From the NCBI GenBank assembly GCA_030526425.1, contig JAUNCT010000007.1, positions 1-64,000 on the forward strand: a stretch of 64,000 bases of DNA. The letters are read 5' to 3'. Each line of letters opens with the position of its first letter. The first letter of the stretch is position 1. Made by a program: the position numbers and the translations under genes. The stretch comes from Clostridia bacterium (GTDB lineage: Bacteria; Bacillota; Clostridia; Christensenellales; CAG-138). Below, piece after piece: positions 8,482 to 16,428 of the stretch. Under the pieces are notes generated by a model. The model was given only the letters and a program-made list of their open reading frames with translations, searched no databases and had not been told where the DNA came from.

Positions 8482-8919
8482 ATGCCGGATATCGCGATCA
8501 AAAAGCTCCGTCCCGGCGCGGTCGTCCCCACCCGCGGTTCCGCCTTTGCGGCGGGTTACGATCTGTACGCCTGTGTGGACGCGCCGGTCGTCATCGCCCC
8601 CGGAGAAACGAAAACCATCGGCACGGGCATCTCCTGCGCGATCCCCGAAGGCTGGTTCGCCGCCTGCTTCGCAAGAAGCGGTCTCGCAACGAAGCAGGGG
8701 CTCCGCCCCGCGAACTGTGTCGGTGTGGTCGATGCCGATTACCGCGGCGAATACTTCATCGCCCTGCATAACGATTCCGCCGAAACGCGCACGGTGGAAC
8801 ACGGCGAGCGCATCGCCCAGCTGGTGTTCCTGCCGTTCGGTGAGGCGAATTTCACCGAGGTGGACGAGCTCCCCGAGACCGAGCGCGGTGCGGGCGGCTT
8901 CGGTTCGACCGGAAAATGA
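8482..8919 (+). CDS. dut: dUTP diphosphatase (dUTPase)
   Basis: 145 residues, the size of trimeric dUTPases that hydrolyse dUTP to dUMP and PPi, keep uracil out of DNA and supply dTMP synthesis. All five motifs are present in order: AGYDLYA, ARSGLA, GVVDADYRGE, RIAQLV and the C-terminal P-loop-like RGAGGFGSTGK. Motif 2 begins with A rather than the usual P, a minor change. The ATG lies 8 bases after the ddh stop, so the two genes are surely cotranscribed. A strong terminator follows at once. Confidence 0.97.
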   Translation: MPDIAIKKLRPGAVVPTRGSAFAAGYDLYACVDAPVVIAPGETKTIGTGISCAIPEGWFAACFARSGLATKQGLRPANCVGVVDADYRGEYFIALHNDSAETRTVEHGERIAQLVFLPFGEANFTEVDELPETERGAGGFGSTGK

Positions 8920-8926
8920 GCACTAA

Positions 8927-8955
8927 AAAGAGAGCCCTGCAAGGCTCTCTTTTTT
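8927..8955 (+). terminator. Terminator after dut (works in both directions)
   Basis: Hairpin with arms GAGAGCC/GGCTCTC and runs of T in plus and A upstream. It ends ddh-dut and probably also the converging gene that stops at 8963. Confidence 0.88.
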
Positions 8956-8962
8956 CATCGGT

Positions 8963-10255
8963 TCACTTTCCGTTTTCCGGGATGAGCACATGGACCTTGC
9001 AGCGCAGGAACATGTGGTCAGTCGCTTCGGTGGAGATGGTATCCACCAAGCGGAAATCGGACACCGCGATCCCCTCGGTATAGAGGATGTTGTCGATGAT
9101 CTTCGGTGCGTTGCTCGTGGACTTGAATGTCGTCTTGTCCATATTCGCGAAACGGATCTCCGGCAGATAGCGGAAGATACGCGGCGGCGAGCAGTTGAAG
9201 TCGCCGGTCACGGTATACGGACCGACCTTGTACGCACGGAGTGTATATGCCATGGAGGCGATGTTGACCGACTTCTGGTACATCGTCGAAGCACACAGAT
9301 GTGTGTTGAACATGTGCACGAGCCCCTTCGGCATGAGCACGCCCGCATAGCCGATGCCGCGCGGTTCTTTGCCGCGCCAGACCGTGAGCGGACGGCTGTC
9401 TGCCAGAACGATCGGATACTTTGAAAGGATCGCCGTGCCGTAATCCGCGCTGTCGCGCGTGCAGGTGCGCGTAAAGGTCCAGTAGGGGTAGCCTGCGGCT
9501 TCCGCCAGGTTGATGAGCCAGTCGGTCGAACCGCGAAACAGTTCCTGGATGCCGACGATGTCAAGCTGTTCGGTCTTGAGGACCTCCACCAGGCGGTTGA
9601 ACCGCGCCGTGGAACGGATGCCGTGCACATTGAGCGAGCCGATCGTGTACTCGATCACGCCTTTCTGTGCCGTGGAGACTTCCGCGAAATCGAGGTTCGC
9701 GGTGTCGATGTATCCCTCCTGCCCCTCAAACAGAACCTTGGTGTACTGTTCTCCGGGTTCGAGCACGGTGAACTGCTGACCGTCGCGCGCGGTACCGAGG
9801 TTATAGCCGCGGTGCTGGGTGCGCGAGCGGACATGCATGCCCTTGGTGCCGACGCCCTTCACCGTCGCAAGGGTGATGGTTTCCGGCACGGTCACATAGC
9901 CGGGCTCCTCGGGCAGCGGCGTTGGGATCGGCGACGCCCACGCGGGCGTCGGAGTCGGGGTATTGCCGCGCTTGTCGGGCGTGTGGACCGACTGCGGCAG
10001 CGGTACGAAGGTGATCTGCGGCGTTTGGGTGGGGACGAGATCGTTCTCACTCGGCGTCGGGGTCGGCGTGGGAGTGAATGTCGGCACGGGCGTCGGGGTC
10101 GGCGACGGACTGTGGACCAACGTCACCGCTTGCGGTGTTGCCGTCGGTGCCGGCGTATGCGTCGCGACAAAGGTTGTTTCCTCTCCCGCTTTTTGGCAAG
10201 CGATGACCCCCGCACACATCAGTGCCGTGACTGCACATAAAAGAAAGCGCCGCAT
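8963..10255 (-). CDS. Lipoprotein with SH3-like and endonuclease/exonuclease/phosphatase domains
   Basis: 430 residues. The signal peptide ends in the lipobox VIAC, so the protein should be lipid-anchored outside the membrane. A Pro/Thr-rich linker (about residues 40-120) follows. Next comes an SH3b-type domain (about 125-190, with HVRSRTQHR and EGYIDTANL), then an EEP-fold domain with SLNVHG, GIQEL (metal-binding Glu), TGDFNC (catalytic Asp/Asn) and TDHMF (catalytic His). EEP enzymes cleave phosphodiesters or phosphomonoesters; an extracellular nuclease or phosphatase tethered to the wall is plausible. The ATG at 10255 is preferred, with GGAGG 11 bases upstream; a TTG at 10279 is possible. 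Its promoter (10296-10301) diverges from the ASKHA gene. Confidence 0.82.
   Translation of the reverse strand: MRRFLLCAVTALMCAGVIACQKAGEETTFVATHTPAPTATPQAVTLVHSPSPTPTPVPTFTPTPTPTPSENDLVPTQTPQITFVPLPQSVHTPDKRGNTPTPTPAWASPIPTPLPEEPGYVTVPETITLATVKGVGTKGMHVRSRTQHRGYNLGTARDGQQFTVLEPGEQYTKVLFEGQEGYIDTANLDFAEVSTAQKGVIEYTIGSLNVHGIRSTARFNRLVEVLKTEQLDIVGIQELFRGSTDWLINLAEAAGYPYWTFTRTCTRDSADYGTAILSKYPIVLADSRPLTVWRGKEPRGIGYAGVLMPKGLVHMFNTHLCASTMYQKSVNIASMAYTLRAYKVGPYTVTGDFNCSPPRIFRYLPEIRFANMDKTTFKSTSNAPKIIDNILYTEGIAVSDFRLVDTISTEATDHMFLRCKVHVLIPENGK
9910..10160. repeat. Low-complexity Pro/Thr linker DNA
   Basis: Irregular GTCGGNGT-type repeats encode (TP)n stretches in the lipoprotein. They form a flexible linker, not a mobile repeat. 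Confidence 0.7.
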
Positions 10256-10295
10256 TTCCGAACCGACCTCCGTCAACAAATCAATGGATATTCAA

Positions 10296-10324
10296 ATTAT
10301 AGCACTATCCGCATGAAAAGAAAA
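10296..10324 (-). promoter_or_regulatory. Promoter for the EEP lipoprotein
   Basis: Extended -10 TGCTATAAT on the minus strand with a weak -35 (TTTTCT) 17 bases upstream. Confidence 0.5.
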
Positions 10325-10346
10325 GCGCACGAACGGTTTCACTCCG

Positions 10347-10355
10347 TGCTATACT
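10347..10355 (+). promoter_or_regulatory. Extended -10 promoter for the ASKHA protein
   Basis: TGCTATACT; no good -35 is visible. The leader is about 20 bases long and contains GAAAGGAG. Confidence 0.4.
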
Positions 10356-10380
10356 GAACAAAACGAAAGGAGCGTGTGCG

Positions 10381-11859
10381 ATGGGCACTTTGATCTTACC
10401 GGGCGGGACCGGATTCCCGCTGTGCGCGGAGGACGCCGGGACCGCGTTGACCGATCTGTTGCTGCGGTCCGGTGCAACGTTCTCGCTGCCTTGCGGCGGC
10501 GCCGGAAAATGCGGCAAATGCGCAGTACGCGTGACCGGAAACGGACTTGAAATCCCCGAAGCCGACGCCAACGGGCGGGTACTCGCCTGCCGCTGCATCG
10601 TTCGCGACCCCGCGGAGGATATCGTGCTCTCGGAAGCGGCGTTCCTCGGTCTTTGCCCCGAAAAGCCCTCCGATACCCAGCTTGTCCCGGACGAGTCGCT
10701 GGGGCTCGCAGTCGATATCGGCACGACGACGGTACTGCTTTCCGTTTGGGAGCTTTCCGGCGAACCGCGCCGCCTCGGGGAAGCGCGCTTTTTCAACCCG
10801 CAGTCCGCTTTCGGGCAGGATGTGATCTCCCGCGTGGCGGCAGCGCGCCGGGGCAAAGCCGCGGAACTCCGCACCGTTCTTTCGGATGCGCTGCGTACCG
10901 AGACCGTACGCCTGCTGGAAAGCCTCGGACGCGAAGGCTTTCCGGTCCAAGTAACCGTCGCCGCCAACACGGCGATGCTGTGCCTTGCCCTCGGTTTCGA
11001 TGTGAAGGGACTCTCCCGCGCGCCGTTCACCGTGCCCGATCGGTTTGGAAAGACCTATCCCCTGTCGCTGCTGTTCCCGGGCGCCGAGGGCACGCTGACC
11101 GTCCCGCCGGTGATCGGTCCGTTCCTCGGTGCGGATACCGTTGCGGCACTGACGGCGTCGGATTTCTCCGGCAAGGAGCCTCCCGCTCTGTTTCTCGACC
11201 TCGGAACGAACGGCGAGATGGCACTTTCGGACGGAACGCGGTTGCTTTGCTGCTCCGCCGCGGCGGGACCCGCGCTCGAAGGTGCCGGCATCTCCTGCGG
11301 CGGACTGTACGGTCCCGGTGCGGTGACCGACGCCGCGGTGCAGGGCGAAGAAATCCGTTTGACCGTATGCGGCGACCGCCCCGCCGACCGGCTATGCGCA
11401 AGCGGGCTCATCGCCTGTGCGGACGCGCTCGTCTCCCTCGGCAAGGTCGCGCCGAACGGAACGATCGCCGATGCGGATGAACGGAAAACCGGCGTTCCGC
11501 TCGGCAAAACCGGCTTGCGGCTCACGCAAGAGGATATTCGTGCCCTGCAGCTGGCAAAGGCCGCCATGCGCGCGGGGCTCTCCGCCCTGATGCGACGCCT
11601 GCCGGAAGACGCCGTCCCAGCCTTGTACTTGACGGGCGGCATCCCCGCGACGGCTTCCGCCAAGCGCATCGGTCTGTTGCCCCCGGAATGCGCCGTCCAA
11701 CGCGTGGCGGACGCGCTGCGCGGCGCGGAGCTCCTGCTGACCGAACCGGACACCCTCGCCCGTATGATGGAAATCGCCGACCGCGCCGAAGTATTGGAGC
11801 TGAACCGCGAGCCTGTGTTCGAGGAAGACCTGATGCGCTTTATGCGGTTCGGGGAGTGA
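10381..11859 (+). CDS. ASKHA/2Fe-2S corrinoid-enzyme reactivation protein (RACE/DUF4445 type)
   Basis: 492 residues. The N-terminal 80 residues form a plant-type ferredoxin domain with C38, C44, C47 (PCGGAGKCGKC) and C70 (VLACRC) for one 2Fe-2S cluster. The rest is an ASKHA ATPase domain, with the phosphate loop DIGTTTV (about 117), LDLGTNGEM (about 275), SAAAGPALEG and TGGIP motifs. Members reduce inactive Co(II) corrinoid proteins at the cost of ATP, serving methyltransferases of methylamine, aryl-ether or acetyl-CoA pathways. It is shorter than the usual 600 or more residues. No corrinoid protein or methyltransferase lies nearby, so its partner is unknown. RBS GAAAGGAG. Single-gene unit with a terminator after the stop. 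Confidence 0.88.
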   Translation: MGTLILPGGTGFPLCAEDAGTALTDLLLRSGATFSLPCGGAGKCGKCAVRVTGNGLEIPEADANGRVLACRCIVRDPAEDIVLSEAAFLGLCPEKPSDTQLVPDESLGLAVDIGTTTVLLSVWELSGEPRRLGEARFFNPQSAFGQDVISRVAAARRGKAAELRTVLSDALRTETVRLLESLGREGFPVQVTVAANTAMLCLALGFDVKGLSRAPFTVPDRFGKTYPLSLLFPGAEGTLTVPPVIGPFLGADTVAALTASDFSGKEPPALFLDLGTNGEMALSDGTRLLCCSAAAGPALEGAGISCGGLYGPGAVTDAAVQGEEIRLTVCGDRPADRLCASGLIACADALVSLGKVAPNGTIADADERKTGVPLGKTGLRLTQEDIRALQLAKAAMRAGLSALMRRLPEDAVPALYLTGGIPATASAKRIGLLPPECAVQRVADALRGAELLLTEPDTLARMMEIADRAEVLELNREPVFEEDLMRFMRFGE

Positions 11860-11876
11860 AACCGACTTTCACCGAC

Positions 11877-11914
11877 AGAAAAACCGCCCCGTGCGAAACG
11901 GGGCGGTTTTCGTT
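11877..11914. terminator. Bidirectional terminator between the ASKHA and protease genes
   Basis: Eleven-base stem AAACCGCCCCG/CGGGGCGGTTT with T-rich tails in both directions. It serves the converging genes ending at 11859 and 11917. Confidence 0.88.
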
Positions 11915-11916
11915 TT

Positions 11917-13035
11917 TTATTTTGCAATGGTCCCGAGGACCTCGTAGGCGCTGTTGAGTACCTGTGCCAGATGGACGAGACCCGTATATGCGATCTCACC
12001 GGCGGTGCCGTCTTCCGGCAGAACGAGATCCGTATCGCAGGTGACGGAGTTGTCCGAACGGTCGACGCTGAAGCGCGCCCACTTGTATTTGGCGTTGAGG
12101 TCGTTCACGAAACGGATGGCCTTGCCGAGATCCTTCGCGTTGAAGTCGACGGCGTTCCACACGAAGATGCGGAGCGAGCGCCCCTCCTCCGAGAACGCGC
12201 AGCGGATGACGTATTTGTATCCTTGGTCGTTGCGGTTTTCGATGTAGACCCTTTCGGTGCCCTTCTCATCGAGCCCATCGAAGGTGCACGCGGTCCCGCG
12301 GCTGTCGAGTTCCCGCAGGAATGCGGCTGTGGTTTCGTAGACGGGCTTGCTCCCGTCGACGCGTGCGAGACGCAGGTCGGGCACGGCATAGACCGATTTC
12401 CCATCCCACTGCGCATAGAGCTCGGTCGCAAGGGCGATGGGCTTTGCGAAGTTGACGTTTTGCGACTGCGCTTTCAGCGTTGCATACACAACCCCGACGG
12501 CCTTGCCGTTTTCGCCGATGAGCACGCCACCGCTGCTGCCGCCCGAGATGGGTGCCGTGAAGCGGATCTCATCCGGGTCGACATGGCTGACATTGCCCTT
12601 CGACACGGTGTTCTTCAACCCTTGCGGGCTGCCGAACGCCGTCACGTTCTCACCGCGGCGCAGCTTTTCTTCGGAGGGTTCGAGCGGCTTGCCGACGGGT
12701 TCGCCGAAGCGGAGGATGGCAAGATCGTTCTCACGGGAGGCGATGAGCAGCTGTTCGAGCGGATACACCTTTCCGTCGTCGCTTTCCGCGGTCAGGCTGT
12801 AGGCGCCGTTCACGACATGGTGGTTGGTCACGAGGATGTCTCCGCCGAACATGAGAAAGCCGCTGCCGGACGAATCCGGCTCGCCGTTTTTGTCGTACGC
12901 GCGGATCAGGAACACCGACTGCGCCGTTTCCTCAATGGCATCCGGGTCGGCGGAAAAAGCCCCGGTCAGTGCGGCTGCGGGCAACGCCGCAAGCAGCAAC
13001 AGGACCGACAGGAGCAATGCGGTCGTTCGTTTCAT
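11917..13035 (-). CDS. Secreted trypsin-like (S1C) serine protease with C-terminal YbjN-like domain
   Basis: 372 residues. A signal peptide is followed by a chymotrypsin-fold protease of the HtrA/DegP class without a PDZ domain. The catalytic triad is H73 (TNHHVV), D104 (ENDLAIL) and S168 (GGSSGGVL). After about residue 250 comes a 120-residue alpha/beta domain resembling YbjN-type folds (FVWNAVDF, AIRFVNDLN, FSVDRSDNSVT). The same domain makes up the whole of the gene upstream, so the two share an origin. The ATG at 13035 lies 13 bases after the preceding stop and overlaps its RBS (GGAGG), which implies coupled expression. It probably acts outside the membrane in protein quality control. The target is unknown. 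Confidence 0.85.
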   Translation of the reverse strand: MKRTTALLLSVLLLLAALPAAALTGAFSADPDAIEETAQSVFLIRAYDKNGEPDSSGSGFLMFGGDILVTNHHVVNGAYSLTAESDDGKVYPLEQLLIASRENDLAILRFGEPVGKPLEPSEEKLRRGENVTAFGSPQGLKNTVSKGNVSHVDPDEIRFTAPISGGSSGGVLIGENGKAVGVVYATLKAQSQNVNFAKPIALATELYAQWDGKSVYAVPDLRLARVDGSKPVYETTAAFLRELDSRGTACTFDGLDEKGTERVYIENRNDQGYKYVIRCAFSEEGRSLRIFVWNAVDFNAKDLGKAIRFVNDLNAKYKWARFSVDRSDNSVTCDTDLVLPEDGTAGEIAYTGLVHLAQVLNSAYEVLGTIAK

Positions 13036-13048
13036 AGGTCGCCTCCGG

Positions 13049-13549
13049 TCACTTTGCGAACACGCCGAGCACATTGAAGCCTTCGAGCATCACGTCTGCC
13101 ATGTGGATCATGGCGTCTTTGACGACGCTGCCCGCCGTTCCGTTGTCGCGGACGATGACGTCCTGCCGAGCGGTAACGGTGTTGTCGGATTCATCGACGA
13201 AGAATTTGACCCACTTGTATCCGGAGTTCAGGTCGTTCACGGCGTACAGCACGCGCGAAAAGTCGGACTCCTTGAAAGCGATCGTGTTCCAGACGAGGAT
13301 GGTCACTTCCTCATTGTTGCCGTTGAAAAAGAATGTGAAGGTATATTCGTTCCCGGCGCTGTCGGTGTTGTTCAGCGTGACCTTTTCCGCCCCGTCATCG
13401 GTCAGCCCGTGCACGGTGTAGGCAACGCCCATCGCATCCAGTTCCGCGGTGAAAGCGAGGGTGTTCGGGTTGCTCCCCTCCGCCGCGAAAGCGTTCAGGG
13501 CAAAGGTCAGCGTCAGCAGCGCCAGGAGCAGCGCGATCGTTCGTTTCAT
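13049..13549 (-). CDS. Secreted stand-alone YbjN-like domain protein
   Basis: 166 residues. A signal peptide (LNAFAA) is followed by one domain matching the C-terminal domain of the protease encoded next, including NTIAFKESDF, YAVNDLNSGYKW and FFVDESDNTVT. Its own C-terminus (EGFNVLGVFAK) resembles that of the protease (YEVLGTIAK). Both genes share one promoter. The free domain may bind the protease domain, act as a decoy, or share its ligand; this is inference. The ATG at 13549 follows GGAGGGAAG. Confidence 0.75.
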   Translation of the reverse strand: MKRTIALLLALLTLTFALNAFAAEGSNPNTLAFTAELDAMGVAYTVHGLTDDGAEKVTLNNTDSAGNEYTFTFFFNGNNEEVTILVWNTIAFKESDFSRVLYAVNDLNSGYKWVKFFVDESDNTVTARQDVIVRDNGTAGSVVKDAMIHMADVMLEGFNVLGVFAK

Positions 13550-13582
13550 GTTCTTCCCTCCGTGTGATCGTGTTTTGCATCC

Positions 13583-13611
13583 ATTATAGGCGGTTGCGGA
13601 AAACGGCGCAA
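13583..13611 (-). promoter_or_regulatory. Promoter for the YbjN-like/protease operon
   Basis: Minus strand TTGCGC, 17-base spacer, TATAAT. Confidence 0.75.
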
Positions 13612-13627
13612 CCTTCTCCGCAACCGC
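13590..13627. promoter_or_regulatory. Perfect 11-bp inverted repeat over the -35 region
   Basis: GCGGTTGCGGA (13590-13600) and TCCGCAACCGC (13617-13627) are exact inverted copies separated by 16 bases. They flank the -35 hexamer of the YbjN-like/protease promoter, a suitable place for a repressor. Which protein binds is unknown. Confidence 0.5.
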
Positions 13628-13663
13628 GGGTTTGACGATGCGCATAATATTCACGATTTTGCG

Positions 13664-13703
13664 GACGGCAAACGGACCGCCCCCTTCCGGGGAGCGGTCC
13701 GTT
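13664..13703 (-). terminator. Terminator after the ribbon-helix-helix gene
   Basis: Long stem AACGGACCGC/GCGGTCCGTT with a GC-rich inner stem. The following minus-strand tail (TTGCCGTCC) is poor in T, so efficiency is uncertain. Confidence 0.6.
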
Positions 13704-13707
13704 CCGT

Positions 13708-13953
13708 TCAGTCCATATCCGTGCTGCAGTCGTCCGTGCGGTTGCGCGTATCCCCGAGGACCACGCCAAGCGGCGCGTCGATCTCCTTGCCGACATAGGC
13801 GCCGTTCTTTCTGCGTTGCTTCACGCACTCGGTCAACAGGTACTCGATCTGCCCGTTCACACTGCGGAAATCGTCCTCCGCCCAGCGGGTCAGCTCTTCA
13901 TACAGCTTTTCGGAAAGCCGCAGCGGGATCTGTTTCTTGCGGGGCGCGTCCAT
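13708..13953 (-). CDS. Ribbon-helix-helix (Arc-like) protein
   Basis: 81 residues. The N-terminal half has the beta strand IPLRLSEKLYEEL and two helices (DDFRSVNGQIEYLLTECV) of an Arc/MetJ-type DNA-binding fold; the C-terminal 30 residues look disordered. The family's usual role is DNA binding as a dimer. The ATG at 13953 shares its A with the TGA stop of the SPFH gene, so translation is coupled. In clostridia such proteins often stand beside SPFH genes, but the functional link is not established. A TTG one codon earlier is possible. Confidence 0.75.
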   Translation of the reverse strand: MDAPRKKQIPLRLSEKLYEELTRWAEDDFRSVNGQIEYLLTECVKQRRKNGAYVGKEIDAPLGVVLGDTRNRTDDCSTDMD

Positions 13954-14954
13954 CAATACAGGCTCCCGGAGTTCACGATGGGCTGCGCGTCCTTATTGCC
14001 GCACAGCACGACCAACAGGTTCGAAACCATCGCCGCTTTGCGCTCCTCATCGAGTTCGACCACGTTGTTCTCGTTCAGGCGTTCCAGTGCCATTTCGACC
14101 ATGCCGACCGCACCGTCGACGATCATCTTGCGGGCGTCGATGATGGCGCTCGCCTGCTGGCGCTGCAGCATGACCGCGGCGATCTCCGGCGCATAGGCGA
14201 GATAGGTGATGCGCGCTTCGAGGACTTCGATGCCCGCGTTTTCGACCTTCTGCTGGATCTCCTCCTTGATGCGGTTGGCGACCACATCGCTCGAACCGCG
14301 CAGGCTGCCCTCATCCGCGATGCCGTCGCCGGTGGTGTCGATGTTGGGCGCGACGTCGTAGGGATAGATGCGGACGATGTTGCGGAGCGCGCTGTCGCAC
14401 TGGAGGGAGAGATACTCCTTGTAGTTGTCGACGTTGAAGACCGCCTTTGCGGTATCGACCACGCGCCACATGACCGCGATACCGATCTCCACCGGGTTGC
14501 CGAGGCAATCGTTGACCTTCTGGCGGTTGTTGTTCAGCGTCATGATCTTCAGGGAGATCTTCTTGTTGACGGTTTCGAAGTTGCCCTGCCCGTTTGCCGA
14601 GATGGTCAGCTTCGCAGGGGCGTTGCTGTCCACGTCGCCGCTTTGGTTCAGACGGGTCTTTGCCGCGGGGTTGACCGCCGTGCAGAAGGGATTGACGAAG
14701 TAGAAGCCGTTTTCCTTCAGCGTTCCGACATACTTGCCGAACAGGGTCAGCACGAGCGCTTCCTGCGGGCGGATGACCTTGAGCCCGAGCAGAAAGATCC
14801 AGCCGAGGCACAACCAAACCAGGGATACGACGAACAGCGCCGGCGCGTGCATCGCGCCGAAAATGCAGCCGAGCGTCGCAAGCACATACAGCACGATGAT
14901 GCCGAGCAACACGGGCATGCCGTTCTTTTTCTTATTCAATACGATCTCTTTCAT
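13953..14954 (-). CDS. SPFH (stomatin/flotillin-like) domain membrane protein
   Basis: 333 residues. Two adjacent hydrophobic segments (about 10-60) are followed by an SPFH/Band 7 domain (VIRPQEALVLTLFGKYVGTL ...). A coiled-coil region ends with the Ala/Glu-rich ARKMIVDGAVGMVEMAL segment. Such proteins form large oligomers at the cytoplasmic face of the membrane and help organise membrane microdomains or protect membrane proteins from FtsH-type proteolysis. The ATG at 14954 follows GGAAGGGAAACG. The promoter is at 15014-15042. It overlaps the ribbon-helix-helix gene by one base. Confidence 0.9.
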   Translation of the reverse strand: MKEIVLNKKKNGMPVLLGIIVLYVLATLGCIFGAMHAPALFVVSLVWLCLGWIFLLGLKVIRPQEALVLTLFGKYVGTLKENGFYFVNPFCTAVNPAAKTRLNQSGDVDSNAPAKLTISANGQGNFETVNKKISLKIMTLNNNRQKVNDCLGNPVEIGIAVMWRVVDTAKAVFNVDNYKEYLSLQCDSALRNIVRIYPYDVAPNIDTTGDGIADEGSLRGSSDVVANRIKEEIQQKVENAGIEVLEARITYLAYAPEIAAVMLQRQQASAIIDARKMIVDGAVGMVEMALERLNENNVVELDEERKAAMVSNLLVVLCGNKDAQPIVNSGSLY

Positions 14955-15013
14955 ATTCGTTTCCCTTCCGGAGCCGTGATGCATTATTCGCATCCGTTCC
15001 TTTTGATATCACA

Positions 15014-15042
15014 ATGATATCATTCGGATCATTCACTGTCAA
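15014..15042 (-). promoter_or_regulatory. Promoter for the SPFH-RHH operon
   Basis: Minus strand TTGACA, 17-base spacer, TATCAT. Leader of about 55 bases. Confidence 0.75.
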
Positions 15043-15156
15043 TATCCCCGTTCGTTTCTTCTATTGCTTGCCGCCCGCCGAAGGTGTTTTTCAACAGGCG
15101 ACGCTTTGCGTTTGCGAGTTTTGCGAGAACGCCCCTCCCATGCCCCGTCCGCGGTT

Positions 15157-15969
15157 TCAGGGGTCGAACAGCGTCAACGCATCCTCAGCCCCGCGGTACG
15201 CCGCCGTTTCGGGAATATGATCCTTGCCGATGCGGAAGTCGATCCCCGCCTTCGACGCCTGGCTCTTTTGCAGATACCGCCGGATTCGGTAGCGTTTCCC
15301 GTCCTTGATGAAGTTTGCGCCGGTCTGATGGAACCGGAACGGAACGTTGTGCGCAACGCACGCGTCCCGGATGCCGAGGACCCAGCCGAAATCACATGGG
15401 CGCGCTTCCGGCCCGGATTCGCCGCCGACGGAGACCTCTTCGATCCCCTCGGACAAATACGGCGTCAGATCGATCGGTCCGAGCAGCGGCGCGCAGATGA
15501 CGGAACGGTGCTTGATGGGAAGCCGGGTGAAGACCGGAAGACGGAAATCCGCACGGTCTTGGTTTTCGACCGTACAACCGATGAGCACGTTCTCGTATCC
15601 GTCGCCCCAGTCGGGCGGAAGCACCCGCTCGAGCCGCTCGATCCTCTTGGTGAAAAAATAAAACCACAGATCGGATCTGTTCCGCATCATCCGCCAGCAT
15701 TCATCGCGCCACGGGTCGGCATCCTCCAGCAGAAAGTCTGAACTGAAGCAGGTGAAAACGATCTTCCCCGGGGGAATGAACCAGCTTCCGTCCTGTTTTT
15801 TCCGTACCGGGTCGCCGAACGCCCGCGTCTTGCGGCACTCGTTCGCGGCTCGACCGCTGCCGTAACGTTCATCCTGCCGGTATACATAGCAATGCTTGCA
15901 GCCGGCGCTGATCTTCGTACAGCCGTGCCACGGATTCCAATCCGCATAGATGCTCTCTTTTTTCTCCAT
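15157..15969 (-). CDS. DUF5131 (phage Gp37/Gp68-like) family protein
   Basis: 270 residues. The opening WNPWHGCTKISAGCKHCYVY with its three cysteines (CTK...CKHCY) is the mark of the DUF5131/Gp37-Gp68 family, which shows a radical-SAM-like cysteine arrangement and barrel-like strands (VFTCFSSD, YFFTKRIERL, GCTVENQ, VGGESG). Family members occur in phages and bacteria and their reaction is not known. It is the last gene of a six-gene leftward operon. The ATG at 15969 lies 15 bases after the preceding stop; the longer open frame upstream runs inside the previous gene and is not used. Confidence 0.85.
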   Translation of the reverse strand: MEKKESIYADWNPWHGCTKISAGCKHCYVYRQDERYGSGRAANECRKTRAFGDPVRKKQDGSWFIPPGKIVFTCFSSDFLLEDADPWRDECWRMMRNRSDLWFYFFTKRIERLERVLPPDWGDGYENVLIGCTVENQDRADFRLPVFTRLPIKHRSVICAPLLGPIDLTPYLSEGIEEVSVGGESGPEARPCDFGWVLGIRDACVAHNVPFRFHQTGANFIKDGKRYRIRRYLQKSQASKAGIDFRIGKDHIPETAAYRGAEDALTLFDP

Positions 15970-15983
15970 GTTTCTCCGCAAGC

Positions 15984-16427
15984 TCAATCGAGCAAATCCG
16001 ACAGCGCTTCCGCATCCTTCCGGATCAGCGGCGCCATGCTGTCCGGGTACCGTTCCGGAACGATATTCTCCACAGCCTTCCGCAGCGCCGCTTCCATTTC
16101 GGGGCGGAACAGCGCGACTTCGCGCAGTGCAGACAGCGTACGCCGCACCGCAACGGGTTTCGGGTCGTTCAGCATCGCAAACAGCGCCGGAGCGTTTTCC
16201 ATAAGCTTTCCCTCCGTATCCCACCGCGCCTGAGCGCATGCGAGATGCATACCGCGGATACGCACTTGGCTTTTGGCATCGCGTATCATTTCGAAAAACA
16301 ACGGCAGCATCGGATACAGGGCATCCGATACGGCGCTTTCCGCCAAGAGACGCTGCGTCCGTTGCCATGCGGCGGCATCGGTTCCCGTGGTCAGCTCCGT
16401 GCGCAGGCGTTCCGCGTCCGCTGTCAT
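15984..16427 (-). CDS. HEAT-repeat-like protein
   Basis: 147 residues, almost wholly helical, with repeating pairs of helices (for example MLPLFFEMIRDAKSQVRIRGMH and PALFAMLNDPKPVAVRRTLSAL) that look like two or three HEAT repeats. No signal peptide. Such folds usually serve as protein-binding scaffolds; I cannot name a partner. Its ATG lies one base after the stop of the GyrI-like gene, so they are translationally linked. Confidence 0.7.
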   Translation of the reverse strand: MTADAERLRTELTTGTDAAAWQRTQRLLAESAVSDALYPMLPLFFEMIRDAKSQVRIRGMHLACAQARWDTEGKLMENAPALFAMLNDPKPVAVRRTLSALREVALFRPEMEAALRKAVENIVPERYPDSMAPLIRKDAEALSDLLD

Positions 16428-16428
16428 A

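Noticed and set aside
9910..10160. Mobile or regulatory repeat
   Set aside because: It is simply the coding DNA of a Pro/Thr-rich linker.
15157..16368. Longer start for the DUF5131 gene (403 residues)
   Set aside because: The extra N-terminus lies inside the HEAT-like gene and the family motif begins right after the ATG at 15969.
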